A stretch of 64,000 bases of DNA from Rhizobium etli CFN 42. Lineage in GTDB: Bacteria; Pseudomonadota; Alphaproteobacteria; Rhizobiales; Rhizobiaceae. A model generated the notes under the pieces. The model ran no database searches. It was given only the letters and a program-made list of their open reading frames with translations, and was not told the origin of the DNA. Of this stretch, positions 9,447 to 18,446 are shown in pieces. The translations under genes were made by a program, and so were the position numbers. The DNA lies in contig NC_007761.1 in assembly GCF_000092045.1 (NCBI RefSeq), forward strand, positions 1,305,001 to 1,369,000, in the 5' to 3' direction. The number at the start of each line of letters is the position of its first letter. Position 1 is the first letter of the stretch.

Positions 9447-9637
9447 GTCCTGTATTCCCGCCTGATCGCGCTTGCCTCATGTCCGGCCGCCGGAAACGAC
9501 GAAAGCGCGAGGCCCGATGGCCCAAAAGCTCTCCGCTATCAGGAGCATGCTGAAGAATTGATTGATTTTGTGGCGGATAACAAGAGAGTAGAGTGGCGGT
9601 CACGTGAAATTGCGGCCGCTGTTGCAAGAAACGAACG

Positions 9638-10114
9638 ATGAACGAGCTGCCCTTCTGGAAGAGCAAGACGCTGGCCGAAATGACCGCCGCCGAATGGGAA
9701 AGCCTCTGCGACGGCTGCGGCCTCTGTTGTCTCAACAAGATCGAGGAATGGGATAGCGGCGATGTCTACTTCACCTCGGTCAGCTGCAAGCTGCTCGACG
9801 GTCACAGCTGTCGCTGCTCCAGTTATGAGACCCGCTGGGATTTCGTGCCGGATTGCGTGCAGCTGACCAGGGAGAATGTGCCCGAGATCGCCTGGCTGCC
9901 GCCGACCTGCGGCTACCGGCTGATCAACGAGGGCCGCGATCTCTATTGGTGGCATCCGCTCGTCTCCGGCGATCCCGAAACCGTTCATGCCGCCGGCATC
10001 TCCGCCCGCGGCCGCACGATCAACGAAACCGAGATCGATATTGACGACCTCGAAGACTATGTCGTCGACTGGCCGCTGACCGTGGGTGAAGAGAAGAACG
10101 AGGAAGAGGCGTAA
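9638..10114 (+). CDS. UPF0260 (YcgN-like) cysteine-cluster protein
   Basis: A 158-residue cytoplasmic protein of the UPF0260/YkgJ Cys-cluster family. The signature [10 protein letters not shown] supplies Cys 24, 27, 30 and 31, with further Cys in [28 protein letters not shown] and PPTCGYRL, a pattern suited to binding zinc or an iron-sulfur cluster. Length and motif order match E. coli YcgN. It is divergently oriented to the PBP gene, with about 190 bases between them that must hold both promoters. Its molecular role is not known. Confidence 0.88.
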   Translation: MNELPFWKSKTLAEMTAAEWESLCDGCGLCCLNKIEEWDSGDVYFTSVSCKLLDGHSCRCSSYETRWDFVPDCVQLTRENVPEIAWLPPTCGYRLINEGRDLYWWHPLVSGDPETVHAAGISARGRTINETEIDIDDLEDYVVDWPLTVGEEKNEEEA

Positions 10115-10119
10115 GCGGC

Positions 10120-10680
10120 TCAGATTTTTACCGCTGCAAGGAAGCGCCGCAACTCCGTCTCCACATAGGCGGACACCGGCTCTTCCGAGCCGAACCCCCA
10201 CCAGGTCAGCGAGCCCTGCCATTGCGACAGCATCAGCCGGGCGATCGTTTCCGGCGCCGGCGCCGATTCAAAACAGCTTGCTATCGCAGCCGTCAGCGCC
10301 TTGCCCCAGGCAGCGCCCCGGGCGCGCAGTACCGGATCTCGGAAGTCCTCCCGAAGGACCAGCAATCCCTCGCCATAGGCGGCGGCATTGTCGCCATAAT
10401 CCTGCGACAGGCCGAGGAGCAGCGCGACGGCGCCCTCCGGCGTTTTCGCTACGAGGCCGGCAAGCCGCTCCGTTTCGGCATCCAGCCGGTCCCAGGCGTA
10501 GAGCAGCGCGGCGCGTAGCATCGCCGCCTTTGTCGCGAAACGCTGAACCAGTGTTGAACCGGAAAGACCGCTCGCCTTCGCCACCGCCGCAAAGGTTGCT
10601 GCATCCGGCCCCTCGGCGTGGATCAGGCCCAGCACAATGGCGAGAAGCTGTTCGTCGGAAAGGGTGCGGCGGCGCGGCAT
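10120..10680 (-). CDS. TetR/AcrR family transcriptional regulator
   Basis: A 186-residue repressor-type protein. The N-terminal TetR helix-turn-helix lies at about residues 8-55 (VAKASGLSGSTLVQRFATKAA), followed by a helical ligand and dimer domain. The chosen start MPRRRTLSDEQLL fits the family length; a frame extending upstream to 10884 would run through the divergent promoter and is rejected. It faces the SDR gene across about 105 bases containing the inverted repeat AACGAA-CA-TTCGTT, which suggests that it represses itself and the SDR gene. The ligand is unknown, probably a substrate of the SDR. Confidence 0.88.
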   Translation of the reverse strand: MPRRRTLSDEQLLAIVLGLIHAEGPDAATFAAVAKASGLSGSTLVQRFATKAAMLRAALLYAWDRLDAETERLAGLVAKTPEGAVALLLGLSQDYGDNAAAYGEGLLVLREDFRDPVLRARGAAWGKALTAAIASCFESAPAPETIARLMLSQWQGSLTWWGFGSEEPVSAYVETELRRFLAAVKI

Positions 10681-10710
10681 GAATTTCCTCTTGCGTTCGT
10701 TTTTAATATG

Positions 10711-10724
10711 AACGAACATTCGTT
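10711..10724. promoter_or_regulatory. Palindromic TetR-type operator candidate
   Basis: A perfect 6-base inverted repeat, AACGAA-CA-TTCGTT, in the intergenic region between a tetR gene and a divergent oxidoreductase gene. A further copy of the arm (GTTCGTT at 10695-10701) lies upstream and pairs with AACGAAC at 10711-10717, so two overlapping dyads may bind two dimers. TetR regulators typically bind such short palindromes over divergent promoters. Binding itself is inferred. Confidence 0.6.
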
Positions 10725-10786
10725 TATGTTCAACTAGGGCCAGTCGCAGTCGGCGGGCTCTCGGTTCTGGTGTGGAGGATGGAGAC

Positions 10787-11701
10787 GTGACAGCGGATTT
10801 GCGGGGGAAAGTGGCCTTGGTAGCGGGCGCGACGCGTGGTGCCGGTCGCGGTATTGCGGTGGAACTCGGCGCTGCCGGCGCCACCGTCTATGTCACCGGC
10901 CGCACGACACGCGCCGAGCAGTCCGACTATGCCCGGCCGGAAACGATCGAGGAGACGGCCGAGTTGGTGACGTCGGCGGGCGGCAAGGGCATTGCCGTGC
11001 AGGTGGATCATCTCGTTCCGCATGAGGTCGAGGCGCTCGTCGCGCGTATCCGGACTGAAGTCGGCCGGCTCGACATCCTCGTCAACGACATCTGGGGCTG
11101 CGAGAAGCTATTCGAGTGGGACAAGGCGATCTGGGAGCACTCGCTGAACAAGGGCCTGCGCATGCTGCGGCTCGGCATCGAGACGCACCTGATCACCGCC
11201 CATTACGCGCTGGCGCTGATGATCGAGCGGCCGGGCGGGCTGCTGGTGGAGGTAACCGACGGCACGGCCGAATACAATGCAACGCATTACCGGCTCTCGC
11301 CCTTCTACGACCTCGTCAAGACGGGCGTCACCCGCATGGCCTGGGCGCATGCGCAGGACCTGGCCAAACACGGCGCCACCGCCGTTTCGATTACGCCCGG
11401 CTGGCTGCGCTCCGAAATGATGCTGGAGGCCTATGGCGTGGGCGAGCAGAATTGGCATGACGCGACCAGGGTGCAGCCGCATTTCGCCATCTCCGAAACG
11501 CCGCGCTTCGTCGGCCGCGCGGTGGCGGCCATCGCCGCCGATCCCGACCGCGCCCGTTGGAACGGTCAGTCGTTGTCGAGCGGCGGACTGGCCAAAGTCT
11601 ACGGTTTCGACGATGTCGACGGTTCGCGGCCGGATTGCTGGCGCTATCTGGTGGAAGTGCAGGAGCCGGGCAAACCGGCTGATGTAACCGGCTACCGGTG
11701 A
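10787..11701 (+). CDS. SDR family NAD(P)-dependent oxidoreductase
   Basis: A 304-residue short-chain dehydrogenase/reductase. The cofactor motif is AGATRGAGRGI (Gly 14, 18, 20), the NxxG-like segment is DILVNDIWG, and the catalytic pair is Tyr174/Lys178 in YDLVK, with Thr157 where Ser is usual. It probably oxidises or reduces a small carbonyl or alcohol substrate in the cytoplasm. The GTG at 10787 is preferred over GTG 10772 because GGAGG lies about 8 bases upstream of it. It is divergent from a tetR gene and likely regulated by it. Its last 10 bases overlap a small gene on the opposite strand. Confidence 0.88.
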   Translation: MTADLRGKVALVAGATRGAGRGIAVELGAAGATVYVTGRTTRAEQSDYARPETIEETAELVTSAGGKGIAVQVDHLVPHEVEALVARIRTEVGRLDILVNDIWGCEKLFEWDKAIWEHSLNKGLRMLRLGIETHLITAHYALALMIERPGGLLVEVTDGTAEYNATHYRLSPFYDLVKTGVTRMAWAHAQDLAKHGATAVSITPGWLRSEMMLEAYGVGEQNWHDATRVQPHFAISETPRFVGRAVAAIAADPDRARWNGQSLSSGGLAKVYGFDDVDGSRPDCWRYLVEVQEPGKPADVTGYR

Positions 11702-11856
11702 GGCTGACCGCCGCCCTTGGGCGCACTGCTGCCCTGGGGCGCGGTTTGGGCCGCCGTCTTCATCTGTCCCGCGAAGCTTGTTTCCGGCTTCGTCGCCAGC
11801 TTGTCCTTCTTCGGCTTACGGGCCTCGCGATTGCTTCTCAGCTGTCCCTTTGCCAT
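11692..11856 (-). CDS. Small lysine-rich hypothetical protein (54 aa)
   Basis: A 54-residue ORF, MAKGQLRSNREARKPKKDK at the N-terminus and a Gln/Ala/Gly/Pro-rich tail ending PHR. A clear GGGAG ribosome binding site lies 8 bases before the ATG. Proteins starting MAKGQLRSNREARKPKK are recurrent in alphaproteobacterial genomes, so this is probably a real conserved small protein. It has no membrane segment, and its charge suggests nucleic-acid or ribosome association, which is inference. It follows the 105-aa gene on the same strand after 38 bases. Its stop lies within the 3' end of the SDR gene. Confidence 0.7.
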   Translation of the reverse strand: MAKGQLRSNREARKPKKDKLATKPETSFAGQMKTAAQTAPQGSSAPKGGGQPHR

Positions 11857-11894
11857 GGATGGATCTCCCTTTGGATCGGAGTTGAAACCACCCG

Positions 11895-12212
11895 CTACCG
11901 GCCTGCGGAATTGCCCGACCGCGTCGTTCGGCGCTCGCGCGGCAATCCCTGGATCGCATAGCGGTTACAGACCGGGGTGACCGGTTTCGGCTGCTTCTTC
12001 GGTTGGCCGAAATGGTATTCGAGCGCCCGCAAAAGCATGGCCGGCGAGGTGACGCCGTCCTGAAACAGCTTGATCAGCAGCATGGCTGCGGCGTTGCAGG
12101 TTTGCTCGTCGCCGGCCGGGATTCTTGTTTTGTAGCCGGCGGTGTCGAGCACACCCTGAAGCATGTCGAGATCGGATGACGTCAGATAGGGCTTATCGGA
12201 GGTGGAAGACAT
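11895..12212 (-). CDS. Hypothetical protein (105 aa)
   Basis: A 105-residue soluble protein with the core YLTSSDLDMLQGVLDTAGYK, then EQTCNAAAMLLIKLFQDGVTSPAMLLRALEYHF and a basic Arg-rich tail. AAAGGAGG lies just before the ATG, one of the strongest ribosome binding sites in the window. It reads like a conserved rhizobial hypothetical protein; I do not recognise a domain. It is probably co-transcribed with the following 54-aa gene. Function unknown. Confidence 0.75.
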   Translation of the reverse strand: MSSTSDKPYLTSSDLDMLQGVLDTAGYKTRIPAGDEQTCNAAAMLLIKLFQDGVTSPAMLLRALEYHFGQPKKQPKPVTPVCNRYAIQGLPRERRTTRSGNSAGR

Positions 12213-12415
12213 CGAAGTCCTCCTTTCGTCGGGGCGGGAGTTATGAAACCCTCAGTCGGCAGCGCCCGTGCGATGGCTGCCGAAGCTGAAACAATGCACC
12301 TTTCGCCGGGGCAACGCAACGGGATTTTTGCGGCTGGCGGACGGGCGAGGGCCGTCCTCGCCTGTCGGCCGCAAGCAGGGAGATGGCGATCTCCAGAGCT
12401 GCGGCCTGACAGCTG

Positions 12416-12796
12416 TTATATCTCGCCTTTGTTGAAATAGGCTTCCAGGCGATAGCCGTCCGGATCGATGACGAAGGCGGCGTAATAGAAGCGGCCGTAA
12501 TCCGGGCGGATGCCCGGTTCGCCGTTATCCGTGCCGCCGGATGCGATCGCAGCCGCATAAAACGCGTCGACCGCGGCCTCGTTCGGGGCGACGAAGCAGA
12601 AATGCAGCCCGGATTGCATGTCGGCGACAACGGGATGCGCAACCTGCATCACCCAGAGGCCGACCTGCTCCGGACCGTAGCCGATCATGCCGTCGGAATT
12701 CGACAGGCGCTCATATCCGAGCGGCGCCAGCGCCGCGTCGTAGAAGCGGCGGGCTCTTTCGAGATCTTTGACACCGATGGAGATATGATCGAACAT
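12416..12796 (-). CDS. VOC family (glyoxalase/bleomycin resistance-type) protein
   Basis: A 126-residue vicinal-oxygen-chelate fold protein with two beta-alpha-beta-beta-beta modules: MFDHISIGVKDLERARRFYD opens the first and GLHFCFVAP the second, ending DPDGYRLEAYFNKGEI. Candidate metal ligands are His4, His65 and Glu118, so it may be an active metalloenzyme such as a lyase, isomerase or dioxygenase. Substrate unknown. The chosen ATG has GGGAG about ten bases upstream; the longer frame to 12868 lacks family similarity. It is a single gene with no informative neighbours. Confidence 0.85.
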   Translation of the reverse strand: MFDHISIGVKDLERARRFYDAALAPLGYERLSNSDGMIGYGPEQVGLWVMQVAHPVVADMQSGLHFCFVAPNEAAVDAFYAAAIASGGTDNGEPGIRPDYGRFYYAAFVIDPDGYRLEAYFNKGEI

Positions 12797-13030
12797 GGAC
12801 CGAAAGCTCCCTGACTTCTCTTGGTCTCCGAAGGGCTGCTCATCCCCAAGATGGCAATATGCCAACATCTTTCAACCGCCGTCCTGAGTCAACGAAAGGA
12901 CGTCATTCAAGGCTGGCGATCCGGTCCAGCGTCTTGTCGCAGAATTCGGCGCGCCGAAATTGCCGCTGTTCAGCGCAAGTCCTGCGACGCCGTCACGTGA
13001 TTTGGGGAAGGGCGGAGCAGGGTTCGGATC

Positions 13031-13339
13031 CTAGCGCCATGGTTGAACCGGGGTGCCACGAGGGATCTGCGCGGCGTCCGACAGTCTGAGCCATTCCTTC
13101 CGGTATCCTATGTTGAGAAGATTGACGGACAGGATGTCTCTCCTGCCCTGCGAGCGGCTCGCGCCGATCACGGCCTGGGCCGTGTGCGCTGGAACGTTCG
13201 CATGATAGACGGTCCACAAACGGGCGGGTTGGATCCGGCGATCGCATCCGATGTCCATGGAGTAGCGGCCGGCCGCCCCACCCTTGCTTTTGCCGCCAGT
13301 AAAGGCGTTCTGTCTTCCTTCGTCTTCATGGCTGTTCAC
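13031..13339 (-). CDS. Hypothetical protein, third gene of a small-protein cluster (102 aa)
   Basis: A 102-residue ORF beginning with GTG four bases after the stop of the preceding gene. The C-terminal 70 residues look like the conserved part (DRRIQPARLWTVYHANVPA, then GRRDILSVNLLNIGYRKEWL). The N-terminal 25 residues are low complexity, so an internal ATG (MDIGCDRR) is an alternative start. There is no signal peptide, membrane helix or recognisable domain. Tight spacing puts it in one transcription unit with the two genes upstream, divergent from groESL. Function unknown. Confidence 0.55.
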   Translation of the reverse strand: MNSHEDEGRQNAFTGGKSKGGAAGRYSMDIGCDRRIQPARLWTVYHANVPAHTAQAVIGASRSQGRRDILSVNLLNIGYRKEWLRLSDAAQIPRGTPVQPWR

Positions 13340-13343
13340 GATG

Positions 13344-13661
13344 TCAACCTTCCATTATTCGGCCGTGGCCAAGCGTAGTCTCGATCAGTGTTGCGCCGCT
13401 GCCGGGCGATAGGTTTACCGGCTCCAGGCTGTCTTCCGTCGTCACCCGCTCGTGACGCTCGTCGTCGCTGCGGATGCGGTATTGCAGCAGATTGCCTCTC
13501 GGAGGCAGCGTTGCGGTAATGCGGTATACGTCGGGAAGCTTGGAGGGAACGACCAAGAACCCGTCCTTCAACCGGACGGTCTGTCCCACCCTGAAGATGT
13601 GTGTTGCTGCCTCGCGTCGGATCGAGAGTCCACTGCGTTGCGGGATGCCCGTTGCGGTCAT
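13344..13661 (-). CDS. Hypothetical protein, second gene of the small-protein cluster (105 aa)
   Basis: A 105-residue soluble protein, rich in beta strand, with FRVGQTVRLKDGFLVVPSKL and YRITATLPPRGNLLQYRIRS followed by DDERHERVTTEDSLEPV. The pattern suggests a small SH3-like barrel, and similar short proteins are common in rhizobia. Its ATG overlaps the stop of the upstream gene (ATGA-type), so translation is coupled. No catalytic residues can be identified. It belongs to the three-gene unit divergent from groESL. Function unknown. Confidence 0.7.
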   Translation of the reverse strand: MTATGIPQRSGLSIRREAATHIFRVGQTVRLKDGFLVVPSKLPDVYRITATLPPRGNLLQYRIRSDDERHERVTTEDSLEPVNLSPGSGATLIETTLGHGRIMEG

Positions 13662-13921
13662 AGTTGCTGGTGGTCCGTTTCGAGTGCCGTTTCAAGATCT
13701 GACGGTTGGATGGCCAGCATCTGCTGCGTCGAACTCTGCGCGCCGATCGCCGGTAGATGGATGAAGGCGCCGACCCGCATCCAGGCGAGCCTGGAAACGC
13801 CTTCGATCAATTCCTCATCGTAATCGATGCGGTATTCTCCGGCTGGCTGCGCCTTATCGAAACCCGGCAGGCGGAATGGAGATGAAAAACGGACGACGGT
13901 TTGTGTGGTGCGACTTGTCAT
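13658..13921 (-). CDS. Hypothetical protein, first gene of the small-protein cluster (87 aa)
   Basis: An 87-residue protein, MTSRTTQTVVRFSSPFRL followed by GEYRIDYDEELIEGVSRLAWMRVGAFIHLPAI. This is a mostly beta pattern with a conserved-looking centre. I do not recognise the family, although close relatives appear to be common as rhizobial hypotheticals. It is the first gene of a three-gene leftward unit and its promoter must lie in the AT-rich region shared with groES. The frame extends upstream to 14065, but composition and the natural start support 13921. Function unknown. Confidence 0.65.
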   Translation of the reverse strand: MTSRTTQTVVRFSSPFRLPGFDKAQPAGEYRIDYDEELIEGVSRLAWMRVGAFIHLPAIGAQSSTQQMLAIQPSDLETALETDHQQL

Positions 13922-14159
13922 AGCTGGCCTCCCCAGGAATACACCGATGCGTTTCCTGTAGCGTTGAGATTCGAACCGGACGAACGCGATGCTGCCGGTA
14001 CATCCGCGGTCAGCGCCAGGTTCATCCGGATCGGAACAAGCGAATGCACGCCGGAACGACGTCACATATTCGCTATCGAGAATTCGGTGGTGTATGGCGG
14101 GTCGTAGGTCTCTGACACCGCGAAGCCAAGTTGGCCAAATCGACGAGGCCTATCGTTAC

Positions 14160-14184
14160 ACCTTGATTGACTTTAAATCAAGGT
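14160..14184. repeat. Perfect 9-bp inverted repeat upstream of groES
   Basis: ACCTTGATT and AATCAAGGT form a perfect dyad around 7 bases, inside an AT-rich 500-base divergent region between the three small leftward genes and groES. It is about 235 bases before the groES ATG and distinct from the CIRCE element. There is no T-run after it, so an operator is more likely than a terminator. The bound protein is unknown. Confidence 0.5.
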
Positions 14185-14338
14185 AAATTCGGATTTCTTG
14201 ATGAAAAACACCGAATTAATTCTTTGCTGTGGCGAATAAAAATGGAGCGTGCTGGCGCATAATTTCTATTTTACAAAATATCAGGTTGGATTGATTTCAG
14301 GATTTTCTCAAAAAATCTCCTGCCATGAACAATATTTC

Positions 14339-14365
14339 TTGGCACTCCTATCAATCGAGTGCCAC
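14339..14365 (+). promoter_or_regulatory. CIRCE element (HrcA operator) of groESL
   Basis: TTGGCACTC, nine spacer bases, GAGTGCCAC. The known CIRCE consensus is TTAGCACTC-N9-GAGTGCTAA; here the spacer is exactly 9 and the arms form a perfect 8-bp dyad (TGGCACTC/GAGTGCCA). It lies 55-81 bases before the groES start, the usual place over the transcription start region. HrcA repression relieved by heat or unfolded protein is therefore expected. No hrcA gene lies in this window. Confidence 0.9.
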
Positions 14366-14419
14366 GGGTGCTATTTATGGATTGCAGCCGCCATACGCGC
14401 CGGCAGCAGAAAGACCTCA

Positions 14420-16419
<2,000 letters not shown>

Positions 16420-16482
16420 AAGCAGCCTGAACCGATCCGGCGTCGCCGGATGGCAAACCCGAAGTAAACAAGGAGAATTCCA

Positions 16483-16881
16483 ATGTCCGTGCAGAGCAGC
16501 AGCAAGACATCAATCAGCCAGCGTTTCGACAGTTACCAGCCATCCAAGACGCTTCTCGTCTGGGCCTGCGTCGTCACGGCAATCGCCACGATGGTCATCG
16601 GGTTCAGCTGGGGAGGTTGGGTAACAGGTGGCACATCGAGCAAAGCGGCAGCAGCCGCCGGTGACATTGCACGCGGAGAACTGGCGTCCGCCATTTGCGT
16701 CGAGCGGTTTAATGCGGCGCCGGATGCCAACGCTAAACTGATGGAGTTCAAGGCGATGACCGAAGGCTACAAGCAGCGTCAGTTCATTGAAGCCGGTGGT
16801 TGGGCGACCATGCCTGGGCAGACTTCTGCCGACAGCCGAAGTGTTCAAGGCTGCACCACGGCGCTTGCCGTCGGGACCTGA
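16483..16881 (+). CDS. Hypothetical single-span membrane protein downstream of groEL (132 aa)
   Basis: A 132-residue protein with one hydrophobic helix at about 24-47 (LLVWACVVTAIATMVIGFSWGGWV) and an extracytoplasmic region containing two Cys (ICVERFNAAPDANAKL and SVQGCTTAL). The charge balance predicts N-terminus in. AAGGAG lies ahead of the ATG. Similar proteins occur in rhizobia without assigned function. It lies 63 bases after groEL and 3 bases before the next small gene, so the groESL transcript may extend over both. Function unknown. Confidence 0.75.
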   Translation: MSVQSSSKTSISQRFDSYQPSKTLLVWACVVTAIATMVIGFSWGGWVTGGTSSKAAAAAGDIARGELASAICVERFNAAPDANAKLMEFKAMTEGYKQRQFIEAGGWATMPGQTSADSRSVQGCTTALAVGT

Positions 16882-16884
16882 CCA

Positions 16885-17043
16885 ATGATTCGTTTCGTGA
16901 AGAAGAGCGACCCGCAGCCGCCGGCAGAAGAAGCTGGCGGCGACGGCTTCAAGGAAATTCACGCGGCGGCCGACGGCAAAGCAACCAACGACCGCCCGCG
17001 TCGCCGGAAAGCGGCGCCGGAAGATGACGGCCGGCTGATCTGA
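16885..17043 (+). CDS. Small charged hypothetical protein (52 aa)
   Basis: A 52-residue ORF, MIRFVKKSDPQPPAEEAGG at the start and RPRRRKAAPEDDGRLI at the end. It starts 3 bases after the stop of the preceding membrane protein gene, which argues for coupled translation. Codon use is GC-rich at third positions like real genes here. It is highly charged with no hydrophobic core and so probably disordered. I do not recognise it; function unknown. Confidence 0.55.
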   Translation: MIRFVKKSDPQPPAEEAGGDGFKEIHAAADGKATNDRPRRRKAAPEDDGRLI

Positions 17044-17080
17044 GGTCGCCTTTGCGAGCAAGGATCTCTGGCGCGCATTG

Positions 17081-17986
17081 CTACTGCAGCTGCGGCTTTT
17101 TCAGGAAGCTGTTGCGGTCGGCGGATTTGATCCGCAGCCAGGCTTCCCGGCCGTTGCGCAGAATTCGGATCGGAATCTCGGCGCCGGCCGGGCCGCTGCT
17201 CCAGAGCTTGCGGTAGAAATCGGCCAGGCCATCGACCTCTTCGTCACGGATTTCCGAAATGATATCACCCTGACGCAGGCCGGCCTCGGCGGCCGGACCG
17301 CCTTCGGCCACGCTCATCACCACCACGCCACCACTGCTCTCGGCGGAGAATGCACCCAGCCAGGGCCGCGGCGGCTTGTTAACCTGGCCGCGGTTCAGGA
17401 GATCGTCCAGGATCGGCGGCAAGAGATCGATCGGAACGACCATGTTTATATCAGCGACCTCGCCGTCCTGGCTCATCTGCAGCCGAAGCGAACCGATGCC
17501 GAGAAGCTTGCCGTCCGCGCCAATCAGGGCCGCGCCGCCCCATGCGGGATGGGCAGGCGCAGTAAAAATCGCCTCGTCCAGCAGATATTCCCAATAACCG
17601 GCGAATTCCTGCCGGGCCACGATATTTGCTTGGACATATTCGCCGATGCCGTCGGCAAGCACGACGGGATCGCCGGGCTTGGCCGCGGCCGCATCGCCGA
17701 AATCCACCGCCGGAGCGTTCAGGACGCCAAGCGCCTGCAGCAGCCCGAAACCGCTCTCCTGGTCATAGGCAAGCGGATGGGCGGGAACAACGCGGCCGTC
17801 AAGGGTCGTCAGCCAGACTTCCTCGGCCTCGGTGATGAGATAACCGATGGTCAGCACCAGCCCATTGTCGCGAATGACCACGCCGCTGCCCTCGCGGACG
17901 GTGCCCAGCGTCTGAGCCGTAAAGGCATCTTCCGGAATGGTGGAACGCACGGCCACGACTGACCGCAAGATCGGATCGATATTCAT
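17081..17986 (-). CDS. HtrA/DegP-like protein with PDZ domain, catalytic triad lost
   Basis: A 301-residue trypsin-fold protein of the S1C (HtrA) family plus one PDZ domain at about 205-290 (WLGAFSAESSGGVVVMSVAEGGPAAEAGLRQGD). The fold markers are present (GSGVVIRDNGLVLTIGYLI; GGAALIGADGKLLGIGSL), but the triad positions are replaced: Tyr49 for His, Gly79 for Asp and Trp149 for Ser. It should therefore not be a protease and may bind peptides or partners. No signal peptide or membrane segment is seen, so it is probably cytoplasmic. It converges on the small gene downstream of groEL with a gap of about 37 bases. Confidence 0.85.
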   Translation of the reverse strand: MNIDPILRSVVAVRSTIPEDAFTAQTLGTVREGSGVVIRDNGLVLTIGYLITEAEEVWLTTLDGRVVPAHPLAYDQESGFGLLQALGVLNAPAVDFGDAAAAKPGDPVVLADGIGEYVQANIVARQEFAGYWEYLLDEAIFTAPAHPAWGGAALIGADGKLLGIGSLRLQMSQDGEVADINMVVPIDLLPPILDDLLNRGQVNKPPRPWLGAFSAESSGGVVVMSVAEGGPAAEAGLRQGDIISEIRDEEVDGLADFYRKLWSSGPAGAEIPIRILRNGREAWLRIKSADRNSFLKKPQLQ

Positions 17987-18137
17987 GCTTTCATCCCGAT
18001 GCGTGCCGATGCAATGTTGAAGGCCGGCACATTCCTCCTTGGATAGGTAAGAGAATGGACGGCGGGTGCAAGACTATGCCGAACGGAATCTCGGCGGCCG
18101 ATGCGCGAGCGCCGCAGATGGCCGCACCAATCGAGGT

Positions 18138-18330
18138 TCATTGAGCGTCGATATTGTTCCGCATGTTATCGCCCGCCTGCTGAGTCCCACCATATTGCCG
18201 CGGCGAGCATCCCATCACCCGCTTGAAAGCGGTGCTGAATGCGCTTTCGGAATCGTTACCGAGCGACCCGCCAGGCTGCCGGTCGCGCATTTCGCGCGTC
18301 ATCCGATCGAGCGACCAGCCCAGCACCGCG
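18138..18330 (-). pseudogene. Remnant of an AraC-family regulator (C-terminal HTH fragment)
   Basis: On the minus strand a short frame reads DSESAFSTAFKRVMGCSPRQYGG, the characteristic second helix-turn-helix end of cupin-type AraC regulators, preceded by MTREMRDRQPGGSLGN, which resembles the linker before it. Everything N-terminal of this (about 200 or more residues) is missing, and the residue upstream sequence shows no AraC similarity. It is a decayed gene fragment between the HtrA-like gene and a MocR-type regulator. Its exact boundaries are uncertain. Confidence 0.65.
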
Positions 18331-18446
18331 GCTTGATCGGAATTCCGGTCGGACGGCAGCTCCGGCGTTGAGGCTGATTTTTTCGTGACAGCGACGAGAT
18401 GCAACAATATACGGTCAATGTCTCCATCAGACTGACCGGATCACGA

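Noticed and set aside
7161..9641. Long plus-strand frame of 826 codons
   Set aside because: It lies antisense to the PBP1A gene, whose motifs are complete; it is Arg/His-rich and has no recognisable domain, typical of shadow frames in GC-rich DNA.
16435..16451. ATCCGGC/GCCGGAT hairpin after groEL
   Set aside because: Only a 7-bp stem and no T-run, and the next gene follows closely with a good ribosome binding site, so it is not a convincing terminator.
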